This document shows, one piece after another, positions 60,501 to 64,000 of a stretch of 64,000 bases of DNA. Both the position numbers and the translations under genes were made by a program. The notes below the pieces were generated by a model. It saw nothing but the letters and a program-made list of their open reading frames with translations. It was not told where the DNA came from and made no database searches. This stretch comes from Acanthaster planci (taxonomy: Eukaryota > Echinodermata > Asteroidea > Valvatida > Acanthasteridae): positions 62,001-126,000 of the forward strand of contig NW_019091530.1 in NCBI RefSeq assembly GCF_001949145.1. The letters run 5' to 3'. Numbering within the stretch: position 1 is the first letter of the stretch; every line of letters starts with the position of its first letter.

Positions 60501-62963
60501 GGATAAGTTGCTCTTTAATTCGTAGAAAGTGTGACGTTAACCCATTCCTTATCTCCCCTGACAGCTGCCATGATCCGAGACAACCACAACAACTGTGCGC
60601 TGTTTGCTCAAGCAATCCGTCTCGACTGGCTGATACAGAGATTGGAGAGCCAGCAGGCATCCAAAGGTTAGTGAGAGCCTTGGCATTTTGGGGACAGACA
60701 GTTTTTTTTAGTAGGTGCTCAACTGTTACCAGAAAAGTTACACTGACCTGAAATTTCACAGCCCAGATGAGCTGATGCTTTGATGTAGTGTGGATTTATG
60801 TTACTGCATTACAGTGTTGAGCAAGGGCTACCTCTTAAATTATCAGCAACTTCATAAAAAAGATGGTGGTTCAATAAACAAACAACCTTGTCAGAACCCT
60901 TTCTCTGGAACCAGCTTGAAGTTCATCTTAGAGAGTCTAGGAATGTGGAGAGTTTTAAGACCGGGCTGAAGACGCACCTTTTCAAACAAGCATTTTTAGT
61001 TTCTTAGTATTGATTTTAATAATGGTACATGAAGGTTTTATTTATTTATTTATATTTTGATGTAGAGTACCTGGGAGCAGCTTGATGGATTGGGCGCTTT
61101 ATAAATGTCAATTATTATTATTAGTATCATTATGAAATTGGGATGCCAATAGATGCAAAAATGGAACAATAAAATGGTTTATAACTTTTAAGCCGCAGCA
61201 TGAAAATAACCATTAAAAAAGTATCAGAATGTTCAAAATAGACTATAAAAGCATTGAACAATTTACAAAGTATTCCCAGATCTGTCGCCAAATATTGTAA
61301 TTTAATAAGCCTAAATGGGACCAACGCTGTATTTTGCAACAGGCAAAGAAAAACCCTGGCAATGTGGCTGGTAAGCCATGAGATGCAAGTTCTAAAAGTG
61401 GAGACTGACTTTTCTTGGCTGAGCAGCCCCATGAGGGTTAGCTTACACCCTATATTGACCATGTCATGCCTGATAATACCTAAACACACAGGGAATCCTG
61501 TGTCAAAATGCAGAGGATGTTTTAACGCATTCCAGTTTGAGTGATTCTCAGTGAGTTTGTTCACACACACAGGCTTGAAATGGTCCTTGAAGGTTGAGCC
61601 TGTATGAGCCTTCAAGCGATCCCGTCCCGGGCCATGGCTGGGTGCTGTGGCAAAATCATTGCAACATGCGATAAGAAAAGTTGCACAAATCTTACACAAA
61701 TGACAACCAGGGGTTGTAAAGTCCAACTTTCTGACGGACTGATGCGGAATTTTCAAAGTTTTTGCCAATATAACATTTATGTGAGGAATTAAAATGTTTG
61801 TAATTTGAAAACATATTCATAGGTGTTCTGGAAGTTCTTCACTGTGTTCTAGTGGGAAGTCCAGAAGCTTTGAACATTGTCAAAGAGCAACATATCAAGT
61901 CTATGATCTCACAGCTGGAGAAACATGGCAGGGACCCAAAGGTAAGTAGGAATTCTGGGAAATGGATGATTAACAACATAAGCATAGCGACTATTGGTTG
62001 TTAAGAGATCTGAATTTAGTTGATTTTCCTTCACTGAAACACAAGACACATGGCAGGAATATAGTGATAAGTGGGAAATATAAAAGATGAATAAGAATAG
62101 ATTGAGGTGTTTGACTGCAGGCTGTGAACAAATTTGAATTCTTTAGCAATTATTTGTGTGAGGTTCATTCCTTGCTTCAGTAGAGTGATGCTGGCTAAAC
62201 TGATGTCTATGGTTGAAATTAGTGCCTTTAATATGGCTCAGATCTGTGCAAAATATGAAAATTTGATTCTCTCTGCCTTAAAGGTGGGAGACGTTACCAA
62301 CTCTTCAAAATGTTAATATAGATGGTTTTGTACATCTTTCTGTAATGTTTTTATTCATCAAAGGTGCTGGATGTCCTGTGCTCTCTGTGTGTCGGAAGTG
62401 GCGTGGCAGTACGAGCCAATCAGAACCTCATCTGTGACAATCTGCTGCCCTCACGGGACCTTCTGCTGCAGACGGCCGTCGTAGATGAAGTCGCAAGGTT
62501 TGACTTGATATTCTGTGTCATTTTGAATTCTGTGTTGCATTTATCCTCTCAGTGTTGAAAAGGAAAAAGAGCCAGTGCTGTTGTGTGTCTATGCTAGGAT
62601 ATGTCTTCTTGTGACGATGTGACAAGGTTGTGCTCATTCTGACAAAATACTCTAGGTATTCAAATCAAGCCAAATGCGCAAACCATCTTTCCACATTTTA
62701 ATTCCTTGAATTTCTGTTCCACAGTATGAGACCCAACATTTTTGTAGGTCTTTCTGAAGGCAATGCCGTCTACAAGAAATGGTACTATGAGGTGTCCATC
62801 AGCCAGATAGACGGCGCCACTCCCAGACCGTTCAAGTTCCGTGTGGGCTGGGCTAACACGAAGGGTTTCTCCCCCTCCCCCCGGGGAGGTGAGGGGTGGG
62901 GGAGCATAGGCGTAGGCGACGATCTCAGCTCTTACGGGTTTGACGGCTTAGGCCTGTGGACAG
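3532..62963 (+). CDS. RyR: Ryanodine receptor (calcium-release channel), 5' portion, 21 coding exons, continues past the window
   Basis: Seen: 21 exons with GT/AG borders and matching phases join into one open frame of 732 residues plus one base. Hallmarks in order are EDEVSFLRT at the N-terminus, [64 protein letters not shown]-type segments and [12 protein letters not shown] at the end. Known: RyRs are homotetrameric ER/SR channels that release calcium; this part forms the cytoplasmic N-terminal domains and the start of SPRY1. The RyR-specific VRALQEM segment and a SPRY domain separate it from IP3 receptors. Inferred: it is a functional gene, since no frameshift or stop is seen in any exon. 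Exons join at 3532-3585, 8779-8904, 10537-10635, 14593-14664, 18498-18573, 35519-35631, 37713-37824, 40056-40155, 41184-41258, 42221-42279, 44118-44221, 45311-45430, 55294-55338, 57952-58073, 58741-58865, 59373-59437, 59888-60023, 60565-60666, 61823-61941, 62364-62497 and 62725-62963. Confidence 0.96.
3734..3795 (+). repeat. GGGCCCA-TTTCAT dispersed repeat, copy 1
   Basis: Starts GGGCCCATTTTCATGGTGCT, then GTTAAGCAAATTTTTTTG. A second copy near 49170 starts GGGCCCAATTTCATGAAATG and continues TGAGCAGAAATTATTGCTTT. From memory, repeats of this style occur in echinoderm introns, which I cannot check here. Confidence 0.45.
7349..7442. repeat. Cluster of TACATGTA palindromes
   Basis: Repeated TGTACATGTACATGTA-type strings with TACCTGTA and TATATATA interruptions. 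The unit is its own reverse complement, so the stretch can fold back at many registers. Confidence 0.8.
8230..8540. repeat. Degenerate tandem repeat with CAATCCAACA core
   Basis: The core TTGCCTGTTCAATCCAACA recurs near 8322, 8381, 8424 and 8509 with spacing of about 40-90 bp and drift. It explains the repeated peptide strings of the minus-strand ORF here, which is therefore not a gene. Confidence 0.6.
8779..8904 (+). CDS. RyR: RyR coding exon 2
   Basis: Residues 19-60. Starts GDQLCLVC and ends [19 protein letters not shown], which aligns with the AAEGFGNRLCFLEPTSN segment of vertebrate RyR. Acceptor is GTGTTTAG and donor ACG|GTGAGT, phase 0 on both sides. The segment between LVCSS and HVLLAGEG is Ser/Lys-rich and unlike vertebrate sequences, as expected for the variable loop of domain A. 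Confidence 0.95.
8905..10536 (+). other. RyR: RyR intron 2 (1.6 kb)
   Basis: Contains TACATGTA strings (9447-9462) and a tRNA-derived SINE-like element near 9696-9800. The acceptor-proximal 40 bp is a long pyrimidine tract. Confidence 0.85.
9696..9800 (+). mobile_element. tRNA-derived SINE-like fragment
   Basis: An A-box-like ATCAGTTGGTAGACC near 9709 and a B-box-like GCAGGTTCAAATCTGCT near 9747 stand at the right spacing for a Pol III promoter, followed by a CTTTGCTCAACCCAC tail. Confidence 0.55.
10537..10635 (+). CDS. RyR: RyR coding exon 3
   Basis: Residues 61-93: [20 protein letters not shown] then [12 protein letters not shown]. The VLEQ-x-SVRALQEM string is diagnostic of RyR over IP3 receptors. 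The acceptor follows a long pyrimidine run (TTTTTTTTTCATTTCAG). The donor GCG|GTAATA is a little weak. Phase 0 on both sides. Confidence 0.96.
10720..10912 (-). mobile_element. tRNA-derived SINE, minus strand
   Basis: Read on the minus strand: A box TGGCCAAGTGGTTAGAG (10885-10902), B box GGGAGTTCGAATCCAAC (about 10845-10861), then a tail with CTTGGGTAAGCACTTTAC, CTTGCCTCTCTCTGCCCAGG and TTAAATGGGCACCTG. Both Pol III boxes are intact. The tail style is known from SINEs of several marine invertebrates. Confidence 0.75.
11230..11249. repeat. Perfect 20-bp palindrome ACCTACATGTACATGTAGGT
   Basis: No spacer. A good example of how the TACATGTA family builds longer palindromes. Confidence 0.8.
12951..13363. 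mobile_element. hAT-like non-autonomous DNA transposon (413 bp) with 8-bp target-site duplication
   Basis: Terminal inverted repeats: left TAGGGCTGTGCCGAA, right end (reverse complement) TAGGGCCGAGTCAAT. The element is flanked on both sides by GTGATGGG (12943-12950 and 13364-13371), an 8-bp duplication typical of the hAT superfamily. The interior is AT-rich with GAATAT/ATATTC inverted tracts and no transposase ORF. Confidence 0.8.
14045..14113. repeat. Inverted TTAACCCTAAC / GTTAGGGTTAA pair
   Basis: Eleven-base perfect arms at 14045-14055 and 14103-14113, both containing the TTAGGG unit of animal telomeres. Too short to be an interstitial telomere array. Confidence 0.6.
14593..14664 (+). 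CDS. RyR: RyR coding exon 4
   Basis: Residues 94-117: [20 protein letters not shown] and [19 protein letters not shown] is nearly invariant in RyRs and lies in the Ins145_P3-type N-terminal fold. Acceptor TTTCTCGTAG, donor ATG|GTAAGT, phase 0 on both sides, 72 nt. Confidence 0.96.
14665..18497 (+). other. RyR: RyR intron 4 (3.8 kb)
   Basis: Contains copy B of the dispersed repeat (15731-15897), TACATGTA strings near 16630, 17110, 17740 and 18010, and a GC-richer stretch at 16690-16930. A AGGGGCAGATCCAGACC string near 17672 resembles ends of small DNA elements, but no partner was found. Confidence 0.85.
15731..15897 (+). repeat. Dispersed repeat, copy B
   Basis: Plus-strand partner of the copy at 2641-2818. 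Located in intron 4. Translation gives [20 protein letters not shown], also partly readable in copy A. The family is not recognised; it may be a mobile-element fragment. Confidence 0.75.
18498..18573 (+). CDS. RyR: RyR coding exon 5
   Basis: Residues 118-142 plus one base: [20 protein letters not shown] followed by QESLE. It matches the [23 protein letters not shown] region of vertebrate RyR with a slightly shorter middle. Acceptor CTTTACAG, donor AAG|GTAGGC, ends in phase 1. The 16.9 kb intron 5 follows. Confidence 0.95.
20571..20662. repeat. Cluster of TACATGTA palindromes ending in TACCGGTA
   Basis: Five TACATGTA-type units in 92 bp, several joined by CAG, then TGTACCGGTACC. Confidence 0.8.
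21175..21213. repeat. TACATGTA tandem cluster
   Basis: ATGTACATGTACCTGTACAC followed by TGTACATGTACATGTACG. Confidence 0.8.
22122..22195. repeat. Densest TACATGTA tandem cluster
   Basis: Three runs of (ATGTAC)n and TATG-variants in 74 bp. It produces a low-complexity MYMYM-type peptide, so the local ORF is not a gene. Confidence 0.85.
25002..25057. repeat. Mixed TACATGTA / TACCGGTA cluster
   Basis: Alternating CCGGTACATGTAC, TATACCGGTACTG and TACATGTACATA units in 56 bp. Confidence 0.8.
25270..25578. mobile_element. Fold-back element with tRNA-like core (about 309 bp)
   Basis: Long inverted arms of about 95-100 bp: the left arm (25270 to about 25367) and the reverse complement of the right arm (about 25483-25578) share GCCCTGCC, ACGTGTATTGTAAC, TGTATACTCG and CCACAAGCA in order, with scattered mismatches. 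Between them 25408-25482 looks like a tRNA: A box TGGTCGAGTGGTTAAGACG, D stem GTC/GAC, T arm GTGGG-TTTGAGT-CCCAC and acceptor CTCGG/CCGAG. The anticodon arm is degenerate (8-nt loop), so it is not a working tRNA gene. Confidence 0.75.
28104..28188. repeat. TACATGTA tandem cluster
   Basis: Four runs of TACATGTACATGTAC-type sequence in 85 bp, separated by TTGTATATTGTACTG and CACATG spacers. Confidence 0.85.
29870..30030. repeat. Degenerate tandem repeat with TAAATCA core
   Basis: Loosely repeated TAAATCAGTGAATG, TAAATCAACAAATGC, TGAATCATCATCTAATGC and TAAATCAGTTAATACC units. Drifted and low confidence. Confidence 0.4.
31850..33000. promoter_or_regulatory. Candidate regulatory island in intron 5
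   Basis: About 1.1 kb in which TACATGTA is nearly absent and unique-looking sequence dominates. It contains the Sox/POU composite string at 32153-32165, several TAAT cores and CA/GT-balanced sequence. Inference only, from contrast with the surrounding repeat-rich intron. Confidence 0.35.
32153..32165 (-). promoter_or_regulatory. Sox/POU composite motif TTTGCATAACAAT
   Basis: The minus strand reads ATTGTTATGCAAA, the core 13 bases of the known Sox2-Oct4 composite site (CATTGTTATGCAAAT). Both half-sites and the zero spacing are kept. Confidence 0.5.
33204..33253. repeat. Near-perfect 50-bp hairpin palindrome
   Basis: Arms 33212-33227 (TTGGATCAACTGTTAT) and 33230-33245 are perfect inverted copies with an AA centre; beyond one mismatch the pairing goes on with AAAATGG/CCATTTT. 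One arm would be 24 bp with a single mismatch. Confidence 0.85.
34400..34470 (+). repeat. Short dispersed repeat with TTTGGCATCCTGAT, copy 1
   Basis: AGTAAACTGAGCTCTTTG and TTTGGCATCCTGATCAGAAT align with 63870-63935 (AGCAAACTGTGCCTTTTG and TTTGGCATCCTGATGAAAAT), roughly 70% by eye over about 65 bp. A shorter match (TTTGGCATCCAGATGAAAAT) is at 39891. Confidence 0.5.
34842..34891. repeat. TACATGTA / GCCGGTACATG cluster
   Basis: Continuous run of TGTACATGTACG, TACATGTGCCGG and TACATGTACATGTATACATG units. Confidence 0.8.
35519..35631 (+). CDS. RyR: RyR coding exon 6
   Basis: Residues 143-180: [20 protein letters not shown] then [17 protein letters not shown]. Almost identical to the vertebrate segment that includes human RYR1 Arg163, a malignant-hyperthermia site; the matching residue here is Arg164, conserved. 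Acceptor lies after a C/T tract (CCCCCCCCTTCTTTTCAG), donor CTG|GTGAGT, phases 1 in and 0 out. Confidence 0.97.
35632..37712 (+). other. RyR: RyR intron 6 (2.1 kb)
   Basis: AT-rich with TACATGTA strings at 36210, 36990, 37100 and 37255-37335. No exon or mobile element recognised. Confidence 0.85.
37255..37335. repeat. TACATGTA cluster in intron 6
   Basis: Runs of ACGTACATGTACATGTATGA and TACATGTACATGCACATGTA in about 80 bp. Confidence 0.8.
37713..37824 (+). CDS. RyR: RyR coding exon 7
   Basis: Residues 181-217 plus one base: [20 protein letters not shown] then [17 protein letters not shown]. The frame HLS...V-x-ASFxQTLW is conserved; the KKQQPP and SSGGVKTK parts are lineage-variable loops. 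Acceptor ATTTCTGCAG, donor ATGG|GTAAGC, phases 0 in and 1 out. Confidence 0.93.
37825..40055 (+). other. RyR: RyR intron 7 (2.2 kb)
   Basis: Contains a possible degenerate tRNA-like SINE on the minus strand at 37915-38000 and the TTTGGCATCC motif at 39891. From 38500 to 39400 it is nearly free of TACATGTA. Confidence 0.85.
37915..38000 (-). mobile_element. Possible degenerate tRNA-derived SINE
   Basis: On the minus strand AGCTGGATGGTCATATGG (A-box-like) and GGTTCAGGCTTTGAGTCCCA (B-box-like) are spaced about as in a tRNA. Degenerate, low confidence. Confidence 0.35.
40056..40155 (+). CDS. RyR: RyR coding exon 8
   Basis: Residues from the split Gly 218 to the split codon 251: [20 protein letters not shown] then [12 protein letters not shown]. 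It corresponds to the VLRLFHGHMDECLTI start of the MIR beta-trefoil. Acceptor GATCTGTAG, donor CAG|GTCAGT, phases 1 in and 2 out. Confidence 0.94.
40156..41183 (+). other. RyR: RyR intron 8 (1.0 kb)
   Basis: No repeat or regulatory element that I can support. Free of TACATGTA. Confidence 0.85.
41184..41258 (+). CDS. RyR: RyR coding exon 9
   Basis: Residues about 251-276: [20 protein letters not shown] then LLTKK. It aligns with [20 protein letters not shown] of vertebrate RyR1 in the MIR region. Acceptor CTCTTTCCCAG, donor AAAAA|GTAAAT, phases 2 in and 2 out, 75 nt. Confidence 0.94.
41259..42220 (+). other. RyR: RyR intron 9 (1.0 kb)
   Basis: Contains the 244-bp inverted-repeat element at 41884-42127, which ends 93 bp before exon 10. 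Confidence 0.85.
41884..42127. mobile_element. MITE-like element (244 bp) with 25-bp terminal inverted repeats
   Basis: Left end (41884-41908) begins GGGTAATTCCAGAATTTAGG and the right end, reversed (42103-42127), begins GGGTAATTCCAGAAATTAGG: one mismatch in 25. Inner CGTGTCCCTGT and ACAGGGACATG also form an inverted pair. No ORF. A target-site duplication is not clear. Confidence 0.8.
42221..42279 (+). CDS. RyR: RyR coding exon 10 (59 nt)
   Basis: Residues about 276-296: [20 protein letters not shown] (last Gly split), matching [22 protein letters not shown] of RyR1 in the MIR domain. The acceptor CTACCGGTAG has a poor pyrimidine tract, with the T run lying about 20 nt upstream. The donor is strong, TCAG|GTAAGTAC. 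It sits between an inverted-repeat element that ends about 94 bp upstream and a minisatellite that starts 112 bp downstream. Confidence 0.95.
42280..44117 (+). other. RyR: RyR intron 10 (1.8 kb)
   Basis: The minisatellite at 42391-43080 fills over a third of it. The rest is AT-rich and unremarkable apart from TACATGTA near 43805. Confidence 0.85.
42391..43080. repeat. Minisatellite with 45-bp units and 52-bp variants, about 14 copies
   Basis: Unit: GGTTACCAGGGCTGATATAA, GGAATTAACA, ATTTGGTACTTACCA. Eight 45-bp units run head to tail from 42391 to 42750; units at 42803, 42848 and 42893 are also 45 bp. Three 52-bp units (from 42751, 42938, 42990) replace the last third with GTATACATGTAGGACACCAC. 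The array decays after 43042. Ten units hold GTACTTACC exactly and one has GTATTTACC. Because 45 is a multiple of 3, the minus strand reads as a periodic open frame ([15 protein letters not shown]), which is not evidence of coding. Confidence 0.95.
44118..44221 (+). CDS. RyR: RyR coding exon 11
   Basis: Residues about 296-330: [20 protein letters not shown] then [15 protein letters not shown]. It matches GQYLAL...VVVDAS...ATSFCFRxSK in the MIR region. Acceptor TATTGCAG, donor AAG|GTTAGC, phases 1 in and 0 out. Confidence 0.95.
44222..45310 (+). other. RyR: RyR intron 11 (1.1 kb)
   Basis: Contains the short inverted-repeat element at 44890-45027. Ends in a C-rich tract before the acceptor. 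Confidence 0.85.
44890..45027. mobile_element. MITE-like element (about 138 bp)
   Basis: Left end TAGAGTACCAAAGTG (44891) and reversed right end AAGAGTACCAAAGTG (45026) are inverted copies, followed by TGATGTC and ACTATGTC. The interior has CG-rich GTACGCGCGCGTGC. Flanked by TA on the left side. Confidence 0.65.
45311..45430 (+). CDS. RyR: RyR coding exon 12
   Basis: Residues 331-370: [20 protein letters not shown] then [20 protein letters not shown]. It matches [24 protein letters not shown] of RyR1, the last strand set of the MIR trefoil. Acceptor CCCCCATAG, donor CTG|GTGAGA, phase 0 on both sides. Intron 12 (9.9 kb) follows. Confidence 0.96.
49170..49250 (+). repeat. GGGCCCA-TTTCAT dispersed repeat, copy 2
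   Basis: In intron 12. Shares the GGGCCCA-TTTCAT start and a following GC(T/A)GAGCA/TTAAGCA-like block with the copy at 3734. Confidence 0.45.
49595..49610. promoter_or_regulatory. Tandem perfect CRE sites TGACGTCATGACGTCA
   Basis: Two consensus CREB/ATF sites joined with no spacer, in a self-complementary 16-mer. Deep in intron 12. Whether it acts is unknown. Confidence 0.6.
51656..51743. mobile_element. Small palindromic element with GTGTGGAC / GTCCACA repeats
   Basis: CGTTGTGTGGAC and GTCCACATAATG form one imperfect hairpin, TTTTGTGGAC and GTCCACACAATG a second, and the two hairpins are inverted to each other. Looks like a small fold-back element; no clear duplication. Confidence 0.45.
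52787..52814. repeat. Hairpin AGTGCCAATTA - CCTTTC - TAATTGGCACT
   Basis: Eleven perfect base pairs with a six-base loop; each arm carries a CAATTA/TAATTG homeodomain-like core. Confidence 0.75.
54475..54636. mobile_element. MITE-like element (about 162 bp) with long terminal inverted repeats
   Basis: The left arm 54476-54527 and reversed right arm 54584-54635 share ATTCACAATAG, TCCAAGAGTTTGCAA, CGCTGGCC/CGTTGGCC and TCACAA in order, about 80% by eye over 52 bp. The short centre has no ORF. Confidence 0.8.
55294..55338 (+). CDS. RyR: RyR coding exon 13 (45-nt symmetric exon)
   Basis: Residues 371-385: [15 protein letters not shown]. It takes the place of the variable link between GLWLTY and the GHMDD motif in RyRs. 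Acceptor ATTTGTTGCAG, donor AAG|GTAAGG, phase 0 on both sides, so it can be skipped without changing frame. No family motif lies inside it; the call rests on position, phase and good splice sites. Confidence 0.82.
55339..57951 (+). other. RyR: RyR intron 13 (2.6 kb)
   Basis: Contains a plus-strand SINE-like element (56150-56395). The rest shows nothing I can support. Confidence 0.85.
56150..56395 (+). mobile_element. tRNA-derived SINE, plus strand
   Basis: B-box CTAGGTTTGAATCCCACC (56192-56209), then the tail GTGTATGTGGGTTTTAAGCC, CCTGCCTGACTTTTGGGG and TTTTTCCTGGCATATTCATC. It ends in AATAAATGAATAAAT, a typical SINE 3' end. The A-box side is degenerate. Same general style as SINEs known in several marine invertebrates. 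Confidence 0.65.
57952..58073 (+). CDS. RyR: RyR coding exon 14
   Basis: Residues 386-425 plus two bases: [20 protein letters not shown] then [20 protein letters not shown]. It matches [29 protein letters not shown] of RyR1. Acceptor TGAATAG, donor TAG|GTCAGT, phases 0 in and 2 out. Confidence 0.96.
58074..58740 (+). other. RyR: RyR intron 14 (0.7 kb)
   Basis: One TACATGTA string at 58352; otherwise nothing. The sequence near 58570 holds an AAAAGTTTTTACCTCTTGG / GAGGTAAAAAG inverted pair. Confidence 0.85.
58741..58865 (+). CDS. RyR: RyR coding exon 15
   Basis: Residues about 426-468: [20 protein letters not shown] then [20 protein letters not shown]. It aligns with the linker to VILSLQDLIIYFEPPSED in vertebrate RyR, the start of the helical RIH-type domain. 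Acceptor TTGTCCACAG, donor GTG|GTAAGC, phases 2 in and 1 out. Confidence 0.95.
58866..59372 (+). other. RyR: RyR intron 15 (0.5 kb)
   Basis: CA-rich, nothing recognised. Confidence 0.85.
59373..59437 (+). CDS. RyR: RyR coding exon 16
   Basis: Residues about 468-489: [20 protein letters not shown] plus Glu. It matches [21 protein letters not shown], a highly conserved RyR helix. Acceptor GATTTCAG, donor GAG|GTTTGA (non-consensus after GT but the frame demands it), phases 1 in and 0 out. Confidence 0.95.
59438..59887 (+). other. RyR: RyR intron 16 (0.45 kb)
   Basis: Nothing recognised. Confidence 0.85.
59888..60023 (+). CDS. RyR: RyR coding exon 17
   Basis: Residues 490-534 plus one base: [20 protein letters not shown], then [20 protein letters not shown] and LYQLL. 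It matches [30 protein letters not shown]...WKEIVNLLYELL. Acceptor TTCTTCAG, donor TGG|GTGAGT, phases 0 in and 1 out. It belongs to the RIH-type armadillo-like helices. Confidence 0.97.
60024..60564 (+). other. RyR: RyR intron 17 (0.5 kb)
   Basis: Largely a minus-strand SINE-like element (60150-60300) and unremarkable flanks. Confidence 0.85.
60150..60300 (-). mobile_element. tRNA-derived SINE-like element, minus strand
   Basis: On the minus strand: A-box-like CAGCCCAGTGGCTAC (about 60278-60292), B-box-like GGGGCTCAATCCAG (60230-60243), tail CTCGGGCAAGCCACTTTACC and CTTGCCTCC. The tail matches that of the SINE at 10720-10912 (CTTGGGTAAGCACTTTAC, CTTGCCTC). Confidence 0.6.
60565..60666 (+). 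CDS. RyR: RyR coding exon 18
   Basis: Residues about 535-569: [20 protein letters not shown] then [14 protein letters not shown]. It matches [31 protein letters not shown]. Acceptor CCCTGACAG, donor AAAG|GTTAGT, phases 1 in and 1 out. Confidence 0.97.
60667..61822 (+). other. RyR: RyR intron 18 (1.2 kb)
   Basis: Contains a LINE 3' end (about 60850-61135). A 212-codon minus-strand ORF at 61130-61768 has no known motif. Confidence 0.85.
60850..61135 (+). mobile_element. LINE 3' end (truncated non-LTR retrotransposon)
   Basis: 60897-61007 encodes [20 protein letters not shown] and [13 protein letters not shown] before a TAG, the classic C-terminus of CR1/L2-type reverse-transcriptase proteins (LWN-LP...SFK-LKTHLF). 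It is followed by a 3' UTR with GATTGGGCGCTTTATAAATG and an ATT-repeat tail at about 61107-61130, as expected at the 3' end of such elements. All upstream coding sequence is missing. Confidence 0.8.
61823..61941 (+). CDS. RyR: RyR coding exon 19
   Basis: Residues about 569-608: [20 protein letters not shown] then [20 protein letters not shown]. It matches [40 protein letters not shown]. Acceptor ATTCATAG, donor AAG|GTAAGT, phases 1 in and 0 out. Confidence 0.97.
61942..62363 (+). other. RyR: RyR intron 19 (0.4 kb)
   Basis: Nothing recognised. Confidence 0.85.
62364..62497 (+). CDS. RyR: RyR coding exon 20
   Basis: Residues 609-652 plus two bases: [20 protein letters not shown], then [20 protein letters not shown] and DEVA. 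Near-identical to [20 protein letters not shown] of vertebrate RyR. The acceptor CATCAAAG is purine-rich near the AG, and the donor AAG|GTTTGA is weak; both are fixed by the reading frame. Phases 0 in and 2 out. Confidence 0.96.
62725..62963 (+). CDS. RyR: RyR coding exon 21 (SPRY1 domain, last exon in the window)
   Basis: Residues about 653-732: [71 protein letters not shown] and GLWTG. This is the first half of SPRY1, matching IRPNIFVGRAEG...KWYFEV...RVGWA...[20 protein letters not shown] in vertebrates. Acceptor GTTCCACAG, donor ACAG|GTTGGT, phases 2 in and 1 out. The rest of the domain must lie beyond the window, as no matching exon is seen in 62964-64000. Confidence 0.97.
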
Positions 62964-64000
62964 GTTGGTGTTTAATTTTTTTTGAAGGGGGAGGGGTTTT
63001 CCTGTATTGCAGTCATTGTCTTTATTGAGGGTATTTTGTTTCAACCACTTGCTGCCGGGGAGCCTGGTTTCGGAGATGTCCGAAATCGGATGAAGGGAGC
63101 TGGGCCCTGTAACGAAAAACCGTACCGGGAACAAAAGACCGAGCTGCTGAGAATTGCCAACATTTTTTCAGTTGTCAATAGCAGAGGAAATCAATCATTG
63201 TTTTGAATGATTATACCACTGTTTTTGGTATCAGCATGAGTGGATTACCACCGAGGACAAAAGTGCCCCAGCGCTCCAGGGGTGAGCGATACAATACTGC
63301 TGCATGCTAATCTGGTCTGCATTTGAAAAGATGCCAGCAGCGCACTGGGTCAGTTTGGGGAACAAAGAATTATGTAACACCACACAATGTGGACGCTCTT
63401 TTGAAAGCGGCAGGTCTGGCTGAAATATTCAGCCGTCAATAGATGTTGTCTGTCAGATTAGAGTAGCCACCAGACAGTCATTCGTGTGGGTGTAAACGTC
63501 CAGTAAATGAAGTAATGAATTTCAAAGAATTTTGAAAATGGAAAATCTTGAAAATCCCCCGGATATATGTCATGCAACTTCAAATTAAACCCGGCAGCAT
63601 ATGTTTAAAGGTTTGGAGCCAGTCAGCATCCCTTTGAGGTTAATTTGATGATTTATAATCAGAAGACACAATCTTTAATTATCAGGTTCATGGCATTGCC
63701 AGTGTGGTTGTGTCGATACCCCAGGTGTGATTCCTTTCCACGTGGCATTTTTTGGTCCGTGCCTGCCTTAGAGGAATTTGCTGAGTGTGGCAATCACATA
63801 CCAGTATGGATCCCAGAAATTGAGTCTTAAGGCCATTTTGTTGAGTAATTTTGTTTTGGTATGCATTACAGGGAGCAAACTGTGCCTTTTGTTTAGATGT
63901 ATCGCTCCATTTGGCATCCTGATGAAAATTGGCACCGAGTGCTCGAAAATTTTTGAGGGCTCCACTTGATTGTTATCGTGCATGATTAATTAAAGCCCTT
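62964..64000 (+). other. RyR: RyR intron 21, 5' part (runs off the window)
   Basis: No sequence for the second half of SPRY1 is seen. Contains the dispersed motif copy at 63870-63935. Confidence 0.8.
63870..63935 (+). repeat. Short dispersed repeat with TTTGGCATCCTGAT, copy 2
   Basis: Partner of 34400-34470; located in the visible part of intron 21. Confidence 0.5.

Noticed and set aside
61130-61768. 212-codon minus-strand ORF in intron 18, the longest uninterrupted ORF here
   Set aside because: No recognisable domain, signal or splice context; it starts at the end of a LINE tail and lies antisense to the intron. Chance is the simplest reading, though a mobile-element remnant is possible.
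3532-62963. IP3 receptor instead of RyR
   Set aside because: The two share the N-terminal fold, but [18 protein letters not shown] and the SPRY domain with GEGWG and SYGFDG are found in RyRs only.

Overview
The window is animal genomic DNA carrying the 5' part of one large gene on the + strand, a ryanodine receptor (RyR), the intracellular calcium-release channel of the ER/SR. I assembled 21 coding exons by reading frame, GT/AG splice sites and family motifs. All junction phases agree, and the exons give 2,197 nt, or 732 residues plus one base of a split Gly codon. The start codon is at 3532, and the last visible exon (62725-62963) lies in the first SPRY domain. A full RyR has about 5,000 residues, so the window holds roughly the first seventh of the protein and the gene runs off the right edge.

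Layout: 1-2,900 is 5' flank with no firm gene. It holds a weak minus-strand ORF with one possible membrane segment and a dispersed repeat copy. 2,930-3,531 is CpG-rich, with a TATA-like box and a putative leader with several upstream ATGs. 3,532-18,573 holds exons 1-5. 18,574-35,518 is a 16.9 kb intron. 35,519-45,430 holds exons 6-12. 45,431-55,293 is a 9.9 kb intron. 55,294-62,963 holds exons 13-21, which are closely packed from exon 14 onward. The remainder is the start of intron 21.

The protein order is the standard RyR N-terminus: the Ins145_P3-type ligand-binding-like fold (about residues 1-210), the MIR beta-trefoil (about 211-390), the RIH-type helical domain (about 425-650), then SPRY1 (from about 654). 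No second gene is needed to explain any exon.

Most of the window is intron, and the introns are full of structure. The short palindromes TACATGTA and TACCGGTA recur in clusters. There are tRNA-derived SINE-like elements, the 3' tail of a LINE, a hAT-like element with an 8-bp target-site duplication, several small inverted-repeat elements, a fold-back element with a tRNA-like core, and a 45/52-bp minisatellite just downstream of exon 10. The minisatellite carries ten sense-strand copies of a 9-mer that is exactly complementary to the exon 10 splice donor and matches eight of the first nine bases of U1 snRNA. I see no new enzymatic or defence system; the best leads are this donor-complementary minisatellite, a Sox/POU composite motif in intron 5, a double CRE in intron 12 and the fold-back tRNA-like element.

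Organism: a marine invertebrate is likely, judged by a single invertebrate-type RyR, long introns with low GC, TACATGTA-rich introns and SINE tails of a style known from marine invertebrates. An echinoderm or another non-vertebrate deuterostome is my best guess, at low confidence and from memory of repeat style only.
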